From assembly GCA_013289685.1 (NCBI GenBank), contig JABCZL010000012.1, positions 62,001 to 126,000 of the forward strand: 64,000 bases of DNA, read 5' to 3'. The notes under the pieces were generated by a model. That model was not told the DNA's origin, ran no database searches, and saw nothing but the letters and a program-made list of their open reading frames with translations. Below, piece after piece: positions 1-7,702 of the stretch. Origin of the DNA: Acidobacteriota bacterium. GTDB lineage: Bacteria; Acidobacteriota; Terriglobia; Terriglobales; Acidobacteriaceae. The first letter of the stretch is position 1. The number at the start of each line of letters is the position of its first letter. A program made the position numbers and the translations under genes.

Positions 1-544
1 CGTATCCATACTTCCGCCCGCCCGCCAAGGTGCTGTCGATAAGCCGATTTAGATCAGCCAAGGAGCAAGTGTACCCAGCCTGAGGATGGTCTTGTGCATA
101 GGCCTCCTCCGCCGTGTTTAACGTCCGCACCGCCGCTACGGCGGACGACTCGTTGGCCGCCATCCGTGCCCGCAGCAGGTTCGGGATGGCGATCGCCGCC
201 ACGATCAGAATGATTGGAATTCCTGCAATCCAAATGTACCCAAGTACGAGTCCCGCCATGGCGATGCCCTCGCCTTTCAGCCGTCCGGCACTCTTGCGAA
301 TCTCCGAGAGAGCCATGTGGCCAAAAACAATCGCTCCGATAAAGAGCAAGGGGATAAAGAAAAGCAGCCCGCAGATCAAGCTGGCAATCGCTTTTCCGCT
401 CGTCTCCGCGTTTGCAACCGGAACCGGCGGCGCACTAGCTCCGGGCATTGCCGCAGAACCGTCGGAAACCACTCTCCCGCAGGCCCGGCAGAATTTATCG
501 TCTGTCGACACGCTGTTCCCGCACCCTTCGCAGAATGACGCCAT
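1..544 (-). CDS. Zinc-ribbon membrane protein with prepilin-like C-terminus (3' end outside window)
   Basis: The gene is read leftwards from ATG at 544 and runs off the window edge, so only the first 181 codons are present. Residues 5-22 carry two CxxC pairs (C5/C8, C19/C22), a zinc-ribbon start. Two hydrophobic segments follow (about 51-78 and 95-120), the arrangement of DUF4190-type membrane proteins. From about residue 117 the sequence (AIAIPNLLRARMAANES, then an AVAAVRTLNTAEEAYA stretch and GYTCSLADL) matches the start of acidobacterial type IV pilin/pseudopilin-like globular domains, but there is no GFTLIE prepilin peptidase site; the DUF4190 helix takes its place. The function is unknown. 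It is probably an inner-membrane protein with a periplasmic pilin-like domain. The same C-terminal domain type recurs in the secreted protein at 3627-4607. Confidence 0.75.
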   Translation of the reverse strand, partial: MASFCEGCGNSVSTDDKFCRACGRVVSDGSAAMPGASAPPVPVANAETSGKAIASLICGLLFFIPLLFIGAIVFGHMALSEIRKSAGRLKGEGIAMAGLVLGYIWIAGIPIILIVAAIAIPNLLRARMAANESSAVAAVRTLNTAEEAYAQDHPQAGYTCSLADLNRLIDSTLAGGRKYGY

Positions 545-693
545 TCAGCCTCCCGGTGTGTGCCGCATCTTTTCGGCGGCACAGAAAATTGCACGAAACA
601 TACTATCCGTGCGGCTCGGCGTCAATGTGCAAGTGAAGCGCAACTGCAGCCCCCATTTGCCGCCCACCCGGCGTTTTGATATCGTGCCCCACA

Positions 694-1173
694 GTGGATC
701 CGTCCAACGTCACGCTGATCTCGTGCCCGCATTGTGCTGCCCAAATGCCCGACACGGCCGCCTTCTGCCCCAGTTGCGGACGATCCATGCACACCGAAAC
801 CCGCGCCCAGGGCAAGGTCGGTCCTTTTCCCGAGAACATCGCGGGTGCCCTCGCCTATTGCACATTCATCCCTGCGATCCTGTTCCTCGTTCTCGCGCCG
901 TATAACAAAAATCGGTTTGTGCGCTTCCACTCCATCCAATGTCTCCTGCTCCTCGGCGCGGGAATTCTGTTCGCCATCGCGCTCAAGCTCGCCAGTGTTG
1001 TGCTGTTCATCATCCCAGTCCTTGGACCGCTGCTGGTCTTGCTGGTCTCCATGGTGGTTGCGCTCGCTATCGTCGTCATCTGGCTGGTTCTGGTGGTCAA
1101 GGCTTTTCAGGGAGAGATGTTCAAACTCCCGCTGCTCGGCGATTTTGCCGCCCAGCAGGTCGGCGAACCCTAG
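694..1173 (+). CDS. Zinc-ribbon plus DUF4870-like membrane protein, paralogue A
   Basis: About 159 residues. A zinc ribbon (C11/C14, C25/C28) is followed by three hydrophobic segments between residues 50 and 140. The motif NKNRFVRFH before the second hydrophobic stretch and the ending K-LPLLGDFA are typical of DUF4870/TIC20-like small integral membrane proteins of unknown function. No ATG is available: GTG at 694 is used here and TTG at 676 would add six residues; neither has a good ribosome site. A second copy of this gene lies at 1692-2153 with the same motif order, so this is a local duplication separated by repeats. Family assignment is fairly safe; the cellular role is not known. Confidence 0.72.
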   Translation: MDPSNVTLISCPHCAAQMPDTAAFCPSCGRSMHTETRAQGKVGPFPENIAGALAYCTFIPAILFLVLAPYNKNRFVRFHSIQCLLLLGAGILFAIALKLASVVLFIIPVLGPLLVLLVSMVVALAIVVIWLVLVVKAFQGEMFKLPLLGDFAAQQVGEP

Positions 1174-1265
1174 CAGGCTGCAGAAAAACGCACGATTCTG
1201 TCTGGTCGTGAAAGGGCGCGGCTTTAAGCCGCGCCTTAAGTCCAGAAAAATCAACCGCGGCTTTA
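1174..1265. repeat. Intergenic palindrome next to the MITE-like copies
   Basis: The stretch contains a 10-bp-stem palindrome at 1215-1235 (GGCGCGGCTT, one base, then its complement) preceded by TGCAGAAAAAC, which resembles the TGCTGAAAAAC terminus of the adjacent MITE-like element. It may be a diverged relative of that family. No coding sequence is supported here. Confidence 0.45.
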
Positions 1266-1498
1266 CAGTTTGCTGAAAAACTCGGGCTTGTCGCTGTTAC
1301 AGTGGAGGAGCGGCCCTTTAGGGCCGCGTAAGCCGTTGAAAATTAATCGGGGCTTCACAGTTTGCTGAAAAACTCGGATTTGTCGGTGCTACCGTGGAAG
1401 AGCGGCCCTTTAGGGCCGCGTAACCCGTTGAAAATTAATCTGGGGCTTCAGCCCTCGTCGTCGTTTTTCTTCGACCAACTGAGTTTTTCAGCATACTG
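1266..1498 (-). repeat. MITE-like element, tandem pair (truncated copy plus full copy)
   Basis: Two copies lie head to tail. Copy 1a (1266-1357) starts with CAGTTTGCTGAAAAACTC and is cut off where copy 1b (1358-1498) starts with the same 18 bases. Copy 1b ends with the reverse complement of CAGTATGCTGAAAAACTC. Both contain the central palindrome GCGGCCCTTTAGGGCCGC. The pair is inverted relative to the other three loci (13781, 42033, 57155). Short open frames through these elements in both directions are not genes; they recur wherever the element does. Confidence 0.8.
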
Positions 1499-1691
1499 TT
1501 TAGCCGCTGAGGGACGCTCAGCCGTACAAGAAAACTTTTCGGCAAACCGCCAGGCTCCTTCTGCGCCGAGAAATTGTCGATTGCTTTCCCTGAGCCTTTT
1601 TGGTACCTTGCCGCAGCGTCGCTTGGCAGCGGTCTCGCGCGGCCTGTAGAGCCGCACGCTTCCCACCAAACGACTCGAGGAGGACACCCCT

Positions 1692-2153
1692 ATGGCCTTT
1701 TGCAATATGTGCGGTGCACAGATCGCGGACGGCACCACCACGTGTGCAGCGTGTGCAGGCCGAGCCGCCACCGCCCCCCCTATTCCGCAGGCGAGCACCG
1801 GAGGCATGACGGACAATGTGGCCGGAATGTTGGCATACATCACTATTATTCCAGCAATCATCTTTCTGGTGATGGAGCCTTACAACAAGAACCGGTTTGT
1901 CCGGTTCCATGCGTTCCAGAATCTTTTCCTGCACGTGGCGGGGTTCGCGATCTGGATTGCCTTGGTTATCCTCTCTGCCGTTTTGGCGTTCATCCCGATT
2001 CTCGGGCATCTGGTCATGTTTTTCCTGTGGATGGCCATGGTTGTGGGCTTCTTCATCATCTGGATCATCCTCCTCCTTAAGGCCAATCAAGGCCAGATGT
2101 ACAAGCTGCCCGTGATCGGTGACTTGGCGGAAAAGCAGGCAAACGTCGTGTAG
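1692..2153 (+). CDS. Zinc-ribbon plus DUF4870-like membrane protein, paralogue B
   Basis: 153 residues with C4/C7 and C18/C21 zinc-ribbon cysteines, then three hydrophobic segments and the NKNRFVRFH motif at residues 65-73, matching the neighbour at 694-1173 in architecture and in the C-terminal K-LPVIGDLAEK ending. A ribosome site (AGGAGG-like, about 1677-1682) precedes the ATG at good spacing, so this start is firm. The family is small inner-membrane proteins without known function; the zinc ribbon suggests a sensing or assembly role, which is a guess. It is probably monocistronic: repeats occupy both flanks. Confidence 0.78.
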   Translation: MAFCNMCGAQIADGTTTCAACAGRAATAPPIPQASTGGMTDNVAGMLAYITIIPAIIFLVMEPYNKNRFVRFHAFQNLFLHVAGFAIWIALVILSAVLAFIPILGHLVMFFLWMAMVVGFFIIWIILLLKANQGQMYKLPVIGDLAEKQANVV

Positions 2154-2583
2154 GAATTCAGGAATACTAGAAGGCCATCACCACGAAGGACACGAAGTCA
2201 CACGAAGGAAGCACCAGCAAATCAATCCCTTCGTGATACTTCGTGTCCTTCGTGGTTCATGGTTTTTCTCTGCCGCATTCACCACGCAAACTGACAGTGG
2301 CTCAATTTGGGTTTTCTCTGCGACCTCTGCGGCTTTTCTTCGCGAACTTTGCGGTTAAAGTCTCTCAACTTACGCATGAAAGGCAAGAGACTTTAACCGC
2401 GGAGATCGCAGAGAACGCCCGTAGAGGCCGCAGAGAAATCCAAATTGAGCCACTACCCGCAAACTCCCGCCCTTGACTTTCTTCCTGTAAGCTGTCAATC
2501 CTATTAGCTTTTACCCGCGTCGCCATTCCACGCCGTCTGCGTGGCCTGACTCGCGGGAATCTGCTGGGCGATTGGGGAATTCA
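2154..2583. repeat. Two long imperfect inverted repeats, no gene seen
   Basis: Two hairpin-forming repeats fill this gap. At 2180-2255 the arm CCACGAAGGACACGAAGT returns as its reverse complement, with about 28-nt arms and one or two mismatches. At 2297-2453 GTGGCTCAATTTGG returns as CCAAATTGAGCCAC, enclosing a CTGCGGTTAAAGTCTCT / AGAGACTTTAACCGCGG inner stem and CTCTGCG-rich arms. The second type recurs at 59107-59193. Such motifs are common between genes in related genomes (known in general, not checked here). No coding frame here has gene-like composition. Confidence 0.7.
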
Positions 2584-3552
2584 TTGCGAGTACGGGTCTT
2601 CTATCACGACAAATGCTTTGACGGAGCCTCCTCCGCCGCGTTATTTTCCCGCTTCTATCGCGAACGCATTCGCGGCGACGCCGAGTTCGTCTTCACCGGC
2701 CTGGTCCACCGCGCCGGGGCGCTGTTCGACGAAAATCAATTTGACGGCGACGAGAACGCCATCGTCGACTTCAAATACTCCAGCTCGCCCAAAATTACCT
2801 GGTGGTTCGACCACCACGAGAGCGCCTTCCTCTCGTCCTCAGACGCCGAGCACTTCGAGCAGGACCAGAGCAACCGCAAGTTCTACGATCCCGATTTCAA
2901 GTCCTGCACCAGCTTCATCGCCATGATCGCGCAGCAGCGCTTCGGCTTCGATCCCTCGTCCATGGCCGATCTCGTCCATTGGACCGACATCATCGACGGC
3001 GCCCTTTATCCCGACGCCAAGACCGCGGTCGAGATGGAAGCGCCTGCCATGAAGCTGACCATGGTGATCGAATCCGCCCCCGACCACGGTTTTGTCCCAA
3101 ACCTGATTCCGCTGCTGGCCACCAAGTCCTTAGCAGAAATTCTCGAAGAGAAGTTCGTAGCGCCGCTGCTTCCGCCACTGCTCAAGCGCCACGAACTCTC
3201 CATCGGGATTCTTGAACAGCGCACCGAGTGCAAGGACGCCACCATTTTTTTCGACGTCACCGACCACGATCTCGAGGGCTACAACAAATTCATTCCGTAC
3301 TACCTGCACCCGGAGTCGGTCTACAGCGTCGGACTCAGCAAAAGCAGTTTTCGCGTAAAAGTTTCGGTGGGATCGAACCCCTGGGCCCCGCAGGAGCCCG
3401 AAGTGAACCTGGCCCGCATCTGCGAGCGCTATGGCGGAGGCGGCCACGCCCGCGTAGGCGCAATCTCTTTCAACGTGAACCAGCACGCCGCAGCCATCAA
3501 AGCATCGCAGGAAATCGTCGCCGAACTCCGAGCCGCCATTCGAAAAAAGTAG
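2584..3552 (+). CDS. DHH/DHHA1-family phosphoesterase
   Basis: 322 residues. The N-terminal YHDKCFDG (residues 7-14), DFKY around 62 and DHH at 76-78 are the metal-binding motifs of DHH phosphoesterases, and GGGGHARVGA near residue 284 is the DHHA1 C-terminal motif. Members hydrolyse short oligonucleotides or cyclic-dinucleotide products, or act on other phosphodiesters; the substrate is not readable from sequence. The start chosen is TTG at 2584 because it gives the usual family beginning (M-RVRVFYHD) and follows GGGGAA at about five bases; TTG at 2572 would add four residues. Repeats flank it on both sides, so it is likely a single-gene unit. Confidence 0.85.
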   Translation: MRVRVFYHDKCFDGASSAALFSRFYRERIRGDAEFVFTGLVHRAGALFDENQFDGDENAIVDFKYSSSPKITWWFDHHESAFLSSSDAEHFEQDQSNRKFYDPDFKSCTSFIAMIAQQRFGFDPSSMADLVHWTDIIDGALYPDAKTAVEMEAPAMKLTMVIESAPDHGFVPNLIPLLATKSLAEILEEKFVAPLLPPLLKRHELSIGILEQRTECKDATIFFDVTDHDLEGYNKFIPYYLHPESVYSVGLSKSSFRVKVSVGSNPWAPQEPEVNLARICERYGGGGHARVGAISFNVNQHAAAIKASQEIVAELRAAIRKK

Positions 3553-3606
3553 CGCCGGCATCCTGCCGGCTGTCGCGGGGGCGTCTCGCCCGCGCACCTG
3601 GCCGGC
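3550..3606. repeat. Palindromic repeat family C
   Basis: AGCGCCGGCATCCTGCCGGCTG is followed by a second stem (GCGGGGGCGTCTCGCCCGC). The same double-hairpin unit occurs at 17377-17424, 38686-38780 and 62894-62938. This copy touches the stop codon of the DHH gene. Confidence 0.75.
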
Positions 3607-3626
3607 TGCGAGAAAGTTCGTCGTTA

Positions 3627-4607
3627 CTACTGCACCGGCGCCCCACTAGCCACACACGTCGCCGGATTCCCATCGCTCGAAGACCGAATCACCGCCGACT
3701 GATCCACACAAAACGCTTTCCGCCCATAGCTGTTTCCATTCGGCGCAGCCGTGAGATGAAAGCTGGTAGCCGGCGTCCCACCGCATCCAGAAAGCGTGAA
3801 CACATAACCGTACCGCTTCCCGCTCGCCAGCCCGCTATTGATCAGCATGGCCTGGTGCTCATTCGGTGCGCCGCCGCCAAAACCGTCCAGATCGGAAAGC
3901 GTGCACGTAAATCCCACGTTTGGATAAGCGCTGGCGTACGCCACTTCCGCCGTCAGAATGGTTCGCATCGCCGCCACCACCATCGCGTCGTTGCCGCCCG
4001 GCTGCACCGAAGTTTCCGGCCGCGGCGTGAACCCGCCAGTCGCGCCGGTTTGCGGCGTCATCTTCTCGGTCATTGCTTTCAAAAAGGCTGGGTCCGCCAG
4101 CGGCACGTGAATCGTCACCGAAATTTCGTTCAGCGTCCACACCTGTCCCTCCTGCTTCATCGAGAAGGTGAACAGCGACCGGAACGGGCTCGGCTGCTCC
4201 TGCCCATTCTTGTACATGTGAAACGTCAACTCGATGTCGTCCTGATCGCCGCGCAGGGAGTCATTCTCCACCGTGATGTCTGCCTTTACCTCCGTCTTAG
4301 GATCGTTCGTGGCCAGCAACACCGACCCAGTCTCGAACGTCTGCACGGTTTGCCCCTGCGTCTGCAGCTGGCCGATCAGCTGGGAATACTGCTCCAGTGA
4401 TTTCAGCGCTCCCGCCTTCTCCAACGCCGCGCGTGTGGCCATTGGCAGATGCATGGCGAGCGTCCCCGGCGTCTTGCTGAAAAACATTTCCAGCAGCGCC
4501 TGCCGCGCGGTCTGCGGCGTAGTTTGCGTGGCGGCCGCCGTAGGTTGCGCCCACGAACTGGCGCCCAGCACGATCACAATCGACAGACACAGGACAAATC
4601 GTCGCAT
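3627..4607 (-). CDS. Secreted protein with C-terminal pilin-like globular domain
   Basis: 326 residues with a clear Sec signal peptide (MRRFVLCLSIVIVLGASSWA). The central part (about 30-200) is mixed alpha/beta without a recognised family. The last 125 residues contain AMRTILTAEVAYASAYP, then FTCTLSDLDGFGG, RYGYVFTLSGC and YGRKAFCVDQS. That is the pattern of the pseudopilin-like globular domain seen in many acidobacterial secreted proteins and in the first gene of this window, but here there is no pilin N-terminal helix at all. It is probably periplasmic or extracellular. The role is unknown. Confidence 0.8.
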   Translation of the reverse strand: MRRFVLCLSIVIVLGASSWAQPTAAATQTTPQTARQALLEMFFSKTPGTLAMHLPMATRAALEKAGALKSLEQYSQLIGQLQTQGQTVQTFETGSVLLATNDPKTEVKADITVENDSLRGDQDDIELTFHMYKNGQEQPSPFRSLFTFSMKQEGQVWTLNEISVTIHVPLADPAFLKAMTEKMTPQTGATGGFTPRPETSVQPGGNDAMVVAAMRTILTAEVAYASAYPNVGFTCTLSDLDGFGGGAPNEHQAMLINSGLASGKRYGYVFTLSGCGGTPATSFHLTAAPNGNSYGRKAFCVDQSAVIRSSSDGNPATCVASGAPVQ

Positions 4608-4702
4608 AGTTCATCTCCCGCTCCGATCCTTACATCTTGCCCGCATCCTCTCCAGTTACCGAGGTAAGAACGAACCTCCGCAACCCAAGCGGCAGGAACC
4701 GG

Positions 4703-4738
4703 GCGCCCCATTTCTCGCGTCTGTTGCGAGAAGTGGGG
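4703..4738. repeat. Palindromic repeat family B
   Basis: GCCCCATTTCTCGCG, a short loop, then TTGCGAGAAGTGGGG form a stem-loop. Related copies lie at 6416-6456, 6480-6527, 11724-11803, 27479-27517, 32132-32181 and 60589-60672. Confidence 0.75.
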
Positions 4739-4826
4739 TTCTGTTTGGGATCATGATACCTGGGGTTCTGATACTGTCCTTGCCATCCCGCCCGTGATAC
4801 TCTGCCTCTGAGTCGCCGCCACCGAC

Positions 4827-5342
4827 ATGCCCGAGTCCGGAGCCAAGCCAGATCCCCACCGCCGCCAACGGCGTGTGCTCCGGGCCGTAGCCACGTTCGA
4901 ATTCTGCAAGGGCGTCTTCGTGGTATTGATGGGAGTGTGCGCCCTCGCCCTCGTCCACAAAGATCTCTGGCTGTACGCCGAGAGTCTTCTCGTCCGGTTG
5001 CACATCAATACCGATCGCCGTTCGGCGCAACTCTTTCTCGACTTTGCCGACAGCATCACCGACGCCCGCCTGTGGGCTGCGGCCCGCATCGCCTTCGCCT
5101 ACGCCGCCCTGCGCTTCACCGAAGCCTATGGCCTGTGGAAGGGATTCACCTGGGCCGAGTGGCTGGCCCTGGTTGCCGGCGCTCTGCTGCTGCCCATGGA
5201 GGTCCGCGAACTCATGCGCGGCATTACCGTCTTTCGCTGCGCGTTGTTCGTAGGAAATGCGGCCGTCGTTCTCTATATGTTCTACGTCATCCGCGCCAAC
5301 CACCGCGAGCGGCAAAACGCGGCCAAGGGCACGACGGGTTAA
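4827..5342 (+). CDS. DUF2127-type integral membrane protein
   Basis: 171 residues with about four hydrophobic segments (roughly 22-48, 85-105, 112-128, 137-157). The FEFCKGVFVVLMGVCAL start and the repeated ARxAFAYAALRFTEAYGLW motif are typical of DUF2127 inner-membrane proteins, whose function is unknown. A 265-residue open frame on the opposite strand covers the same DNA but lacks protein-like features. The start is the first ATG; no strong ribosome site is seen. It is followed at 112 bp by another plus-strand gene. Confidence 0.75.
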   Translation: MPESGAKPDPHRRQRRVLRAVATFEFCKGVFVVLMGVCALALVHKDLWLYAESLLVRLHINTDRRSAQLFLDFADSITDARLWAAARIAFAYAALRFTEAYGLWKGFTWAEWLALVAGALLLPMEVRELMRGITVFRCALFVGNAAVVLYMFYVIRANHRERQNAAKGTTG

Positions 5343-5454
5343 TGCCTGGGATCCGCACGAAGTGCGGAACTCGTTCGTAATCTGGATCGCAGGACAGTTT
5401 GGGTGTAAACATTGTCTCCTCGGGATCCGACATTGCAGTGAAGGAGATTGCACG

Positions 5455-5739
5455 ATGAAACGATTATTGCCGATCGCTGGACTGTTACTTGCGTTGACGT
5501 CCGCTTACGGGCAAGCGGCCAAACCCTGTGAAGAGCTGAAGACCGAAATCGCCAAAAAGATGGACGCGAAGGGTGTGAAGTCCTACACGCTCGAAATCAT
5601 GGCCAAGGACGACAAGGAAGGGGACGGCAAGGTGGTGGGTACCTGTGAGGGCGGTACTAAGAAGATCGTGTACACCAGAACCTCAACTCCGCCCCAGCCC
5701 CAGACTCAGACCCCGGCGCCGGAAGCAGCCAAACCCTAA
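5455..5739 (+). CDS. DUF1161-like small periplasmic protein
   Basis: 94 residues. A Sec signal peptide (MKRLLPIAGLLLALTSAYG) is followed by AKPCEELKTEIAKKMDAKGV, YTLEIM, VVGTCEGGTKKIVYTR, which is the full DUF1161 pattern including the two conserved cysteines. A proline/glutamine-rich tail ends the protein. The ribosome site AAGGAG at 5441-5446 fixes the ATG at 5455; an in-frame upstream extension to 5257 is not translated sequence. DUF1161 proteins are small periplasmic proteins of unknown function. Confidence 0.85.
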   Translation: MKRLLPIAGLLLALTSAYGQAAKPCEELKTEIAKKMDAKGVKSYTLEIMAKDDKEGDGKVVGTCEGGTKKIVYTRTSTPPQPQTQTPAPEAAKP

Positions 5740-5898
5740 TCCTCGGGCGGCCTCGGAAGCGCTTCAGCCGGGGAGACGCTCGTCCAGTTCCCGGCAAGTC
5801 CCAAACCCGCGCCAGAAGCCGCAATTGGGGCCAAAAGCCTCTGGCATTTCCTCCCTTTTCGTCTCATAATAGGCGGCACGACATTGCCGGAGGCCGCT

Positions 5899-6513
5899 AT
5901 GCGTCTCGCAACCCTGTTCTGCTCATTGCTTGCCCTGGCTGGAATCAGCGCCGCCCAGGACACGAACTTTCCCGTCGGTCCGCAATACCTGATGACTTCA
6001 GGCTCGCCACTCTTTGCCCAGCCTATCGCTACACCGTCGCTTTCTCTCGAAGCGCCTCTTCCCGGAATCCCAAGCCTGCCCCAAATTGGACCGGCTGTCG
6101 AAAATGAACCGTTCGTCGCCAATCCCGAACTCCGGCGTCAGGCCGATCTGTTCCCGGTCTACTACGGTTACCAGCCGATCAGCGACGTCGAAATCACCTC
6201 GGCGGAGCCCACCATCGCCCTGCCCGCGAGCATCCTCGATTCCGGAGTCACCGGAATGACCACCGTGCAGTCACTGCGCCTGCGTGGATATGGAGTCCCA
6301 CTCGGCGACACGGCCGCGTTCTGGAAATCCCACAGGCCCCACGCCATTCGCGTCTACACCAACGCCGACGTCCAACGCCTGCACGCCAGCTGGCCTAAAA
6401 ATGTTCCCAAGTCGGGTGCCCCATTTCTCGCGTTCTTTGCGAGAAGTGGGGATTTTGACTCCTTTTTTTCCCGCAGATGGCCCATCCTGACGTCGCGCCT
6501 TTTGCGACCGTAG
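5899..6513 (+). CDS. Small secreted protein whose C-terminus reads into repeats
   Basis: 204 residues. The ATG at 5899 follows GGAGG at about 5889-5893 and starts a signal peptide (MRLATLFCSLLALAGISAA). The mature part to about residue 170 is proline-rich with no recognised domain (PVYYGYQPISDVEITS; LRLRGYGVPLGD). From about position 6416 the frame crosses two copies of palindrome family B, so the last 30-odd residues are repeat-encoded and probably replace an original ending. Function unknown. Confidence 0.65.
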   Translation: MRLATLFCSLLALAGISAAQDTNFPVGPQYLMTSGSPLFAQPIATPSLSLEAPLPGIPSLPQIGPAVENEPFVANPELRRQADLFPVYYGYQPISDVEITSAEPTIALPASILDSGVTGMTTVQSLRLRGYGVPLGDTAAFWKSHRPHAIRVYTNADVQRLHASWPKNVPKSGAPFLAFFARSGDFDSFFSRRWPILTSRLLRP

Positions 6514-6527
6514 GGTGGGGATTTTGC
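6416..6527. repeat. Palindromic repeat family B, two variants in tandem
   Basis: The first unit (6416-6456) is the GCCCCATTTCTCGCG / GCGAGAAGTGGGG type. The second (6480-6527) is the variant GGCCCATCCTGACGTCGC / GCGACCGTAGGGTGGGG, also seen at 32132-32181. They overlap the end of the upstream reading frame and the longest possible 5' extension of the downstream one. Confidence 0.7.
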
Positions 6528-6577
6528 GGGCGTGGGCAGGACGAACCCTGACCGCTTTTCGTCGCAACTCTGCGACA

Positions 6578-7702
6578 ATGCCACGTATGGCCGAGCAGCC
6601 TTACGGAACATCGAAGGATTGGCTACTGTGCCTCGCCGCAATCAGCTTCATGCAAACGCCTAGTTGGCATAGCTCCCGCTGGTACAAGAAGCATCCGGAA
6701 GCCCTGGGTCCCGTGGCTGAGCTTAAGCCAACCGATAAACCCAAGAAAAGTGGATGGCATCGACTCTTGGATCTTGTTGAGCAGCCCTTGTTTTTGGCCA
6801 TCATCGGGGTTATCGGTGGCATAGTGGGCGTGATTGTCTACACCCCGATATTTTTAGCAGGTGACGCCATCGCACTGGTAGCCCTCCATCGTTCGGGGGC
6901 GGTCGCCGACAAGAGTCGGCGCGTACAATTGTTCTGGTACTGCCTACTATTTGTCGTTATGTCCGCTATTCTTCTTGAAGTGGGTGTGCTGCTGAAAAGC
7001 AGCACCAGAGAGTTTACAGATAATATCGCCCGGGCCGTGGCTAGCTACATCAAGCCCCAGATGGTCAAAGATCAGCCGACGCCAGCACGGCCTAACGCAC
7101 AAAAGCGGTGCGACGATGTAATTTCCCAAAACCAAATATTCAATTACCTATCAACGCCCAACGGCATCAAGAAAAATCCTAACACCGAATTGTCCGAGTG
7201 CAGACTTAGGTATCGCCCTGATCAACTAACGCTTTTTGATTTGTTTAACACGGACTTTTCCCAACCGCCATATACCTACACGTCGTCTTATGCTATGAAG
7301 ATTAGCACTGGCGCTAGCCTCAAAACAGAATCACTAGTGGACTATGTGGTCGTTGCTCAGTTGAGTAGCGCAAGCAGGTTCTTATCGTTCTATGTCTGGC
7401 CAACTTCTGAAGTTTTCGATGTGTCTGTTGCGCTATCGACTAAGTATCAAACAGCTCTGAATGATCAGTGGGCAAATATGAAAGTCACGGGAAAAGCAGC
7501 GCCCGGGGATTCGGAGGCGGCGAGTTCTGAAGACGTGGTTTTCTCGAAGCGAGTCTTCATATACTACGAGAATTATCTGACCTTGGAACAAATTCTCAAG
7601 ATTGAAAATGCATTTAAAAAGCAAGGGCTGTCAGTAATTTTGCGAGGAAGTGACTATCTGGAAAATGAAAAGTTACAAGCCAAGCTAGCTAGAAAGAATT
7701 AG
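6578..7702 (+). CDS. Membrane protein of unknown function, AT-richer than neighbours
   Basis: 374 residues from ATG 6578 (ATG 6587 is also possible; an open extension upstream lies in repeat sequence). Two hydrophobic regions are seen, about residues 71-105 (FLAIIGVIGGIVGVIVYTPI) and 120-140 (LFWYCLLFVVMSAILLEVGV), followed by a soluble domain of about 230 residues (cytoplasmic or periplasmic, not resolved). I recognise no family. Base composition is clearly lower in GC than the surrounding genes (many AAA, ATT, AAT codons), which suggests recent acquisition. No partner gene is adjacent. Confidence 0.7.
   Translation: MPRMAEQPYGTSKDWLLCLAAISFMQTPSWHSSRWYKKHPEALGPVAELKPTDKPKKSGWHRLLDLVEQPLFLAIIGVIGGIVGVIVYTPIFLAGDAIALVALHRSGAVADKSRRVQLFWYCLLFVVMSAILLEVGVLLKSSTREFTDNIARAVASYIKPQMVKDQPTPARPNAQKRCDDVISQNQIFNYLSTPNGIKKNPNTELSECRLRYRPDQLTLFDLFNTDFSQPPYTYTSSYAMKISTGASLKTESLVDYVVVAQLSSASRFLSFYVWPTSEVFDVSVALSTKYQTALNDQWANMKVTGKAAPGDSEAASSEDVVFSKRVFIYYENYLTLEQILKIENAFKKQGLSVILRGSDYLENEKLQAKLARKN

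Noticed and set aside
114..905. Open frame of 263 codons on the plus strand
   Set aside because: Overlaps the zinc-ribbon/pilin-like gene and the DUF4870 paralogue in other frames and lacks features of its own.
1362..1649. Short protein starting MLKNSDLSVLPWKSG
   Set aside because: This translation recurs in each MITE-like copy; it is the repeat, not a gene.
4656..5453. Open frame of 265 codons on the minus strand
   Set aside because: Antisense to the DUF2127 gene, which has clear helices and family motifs.
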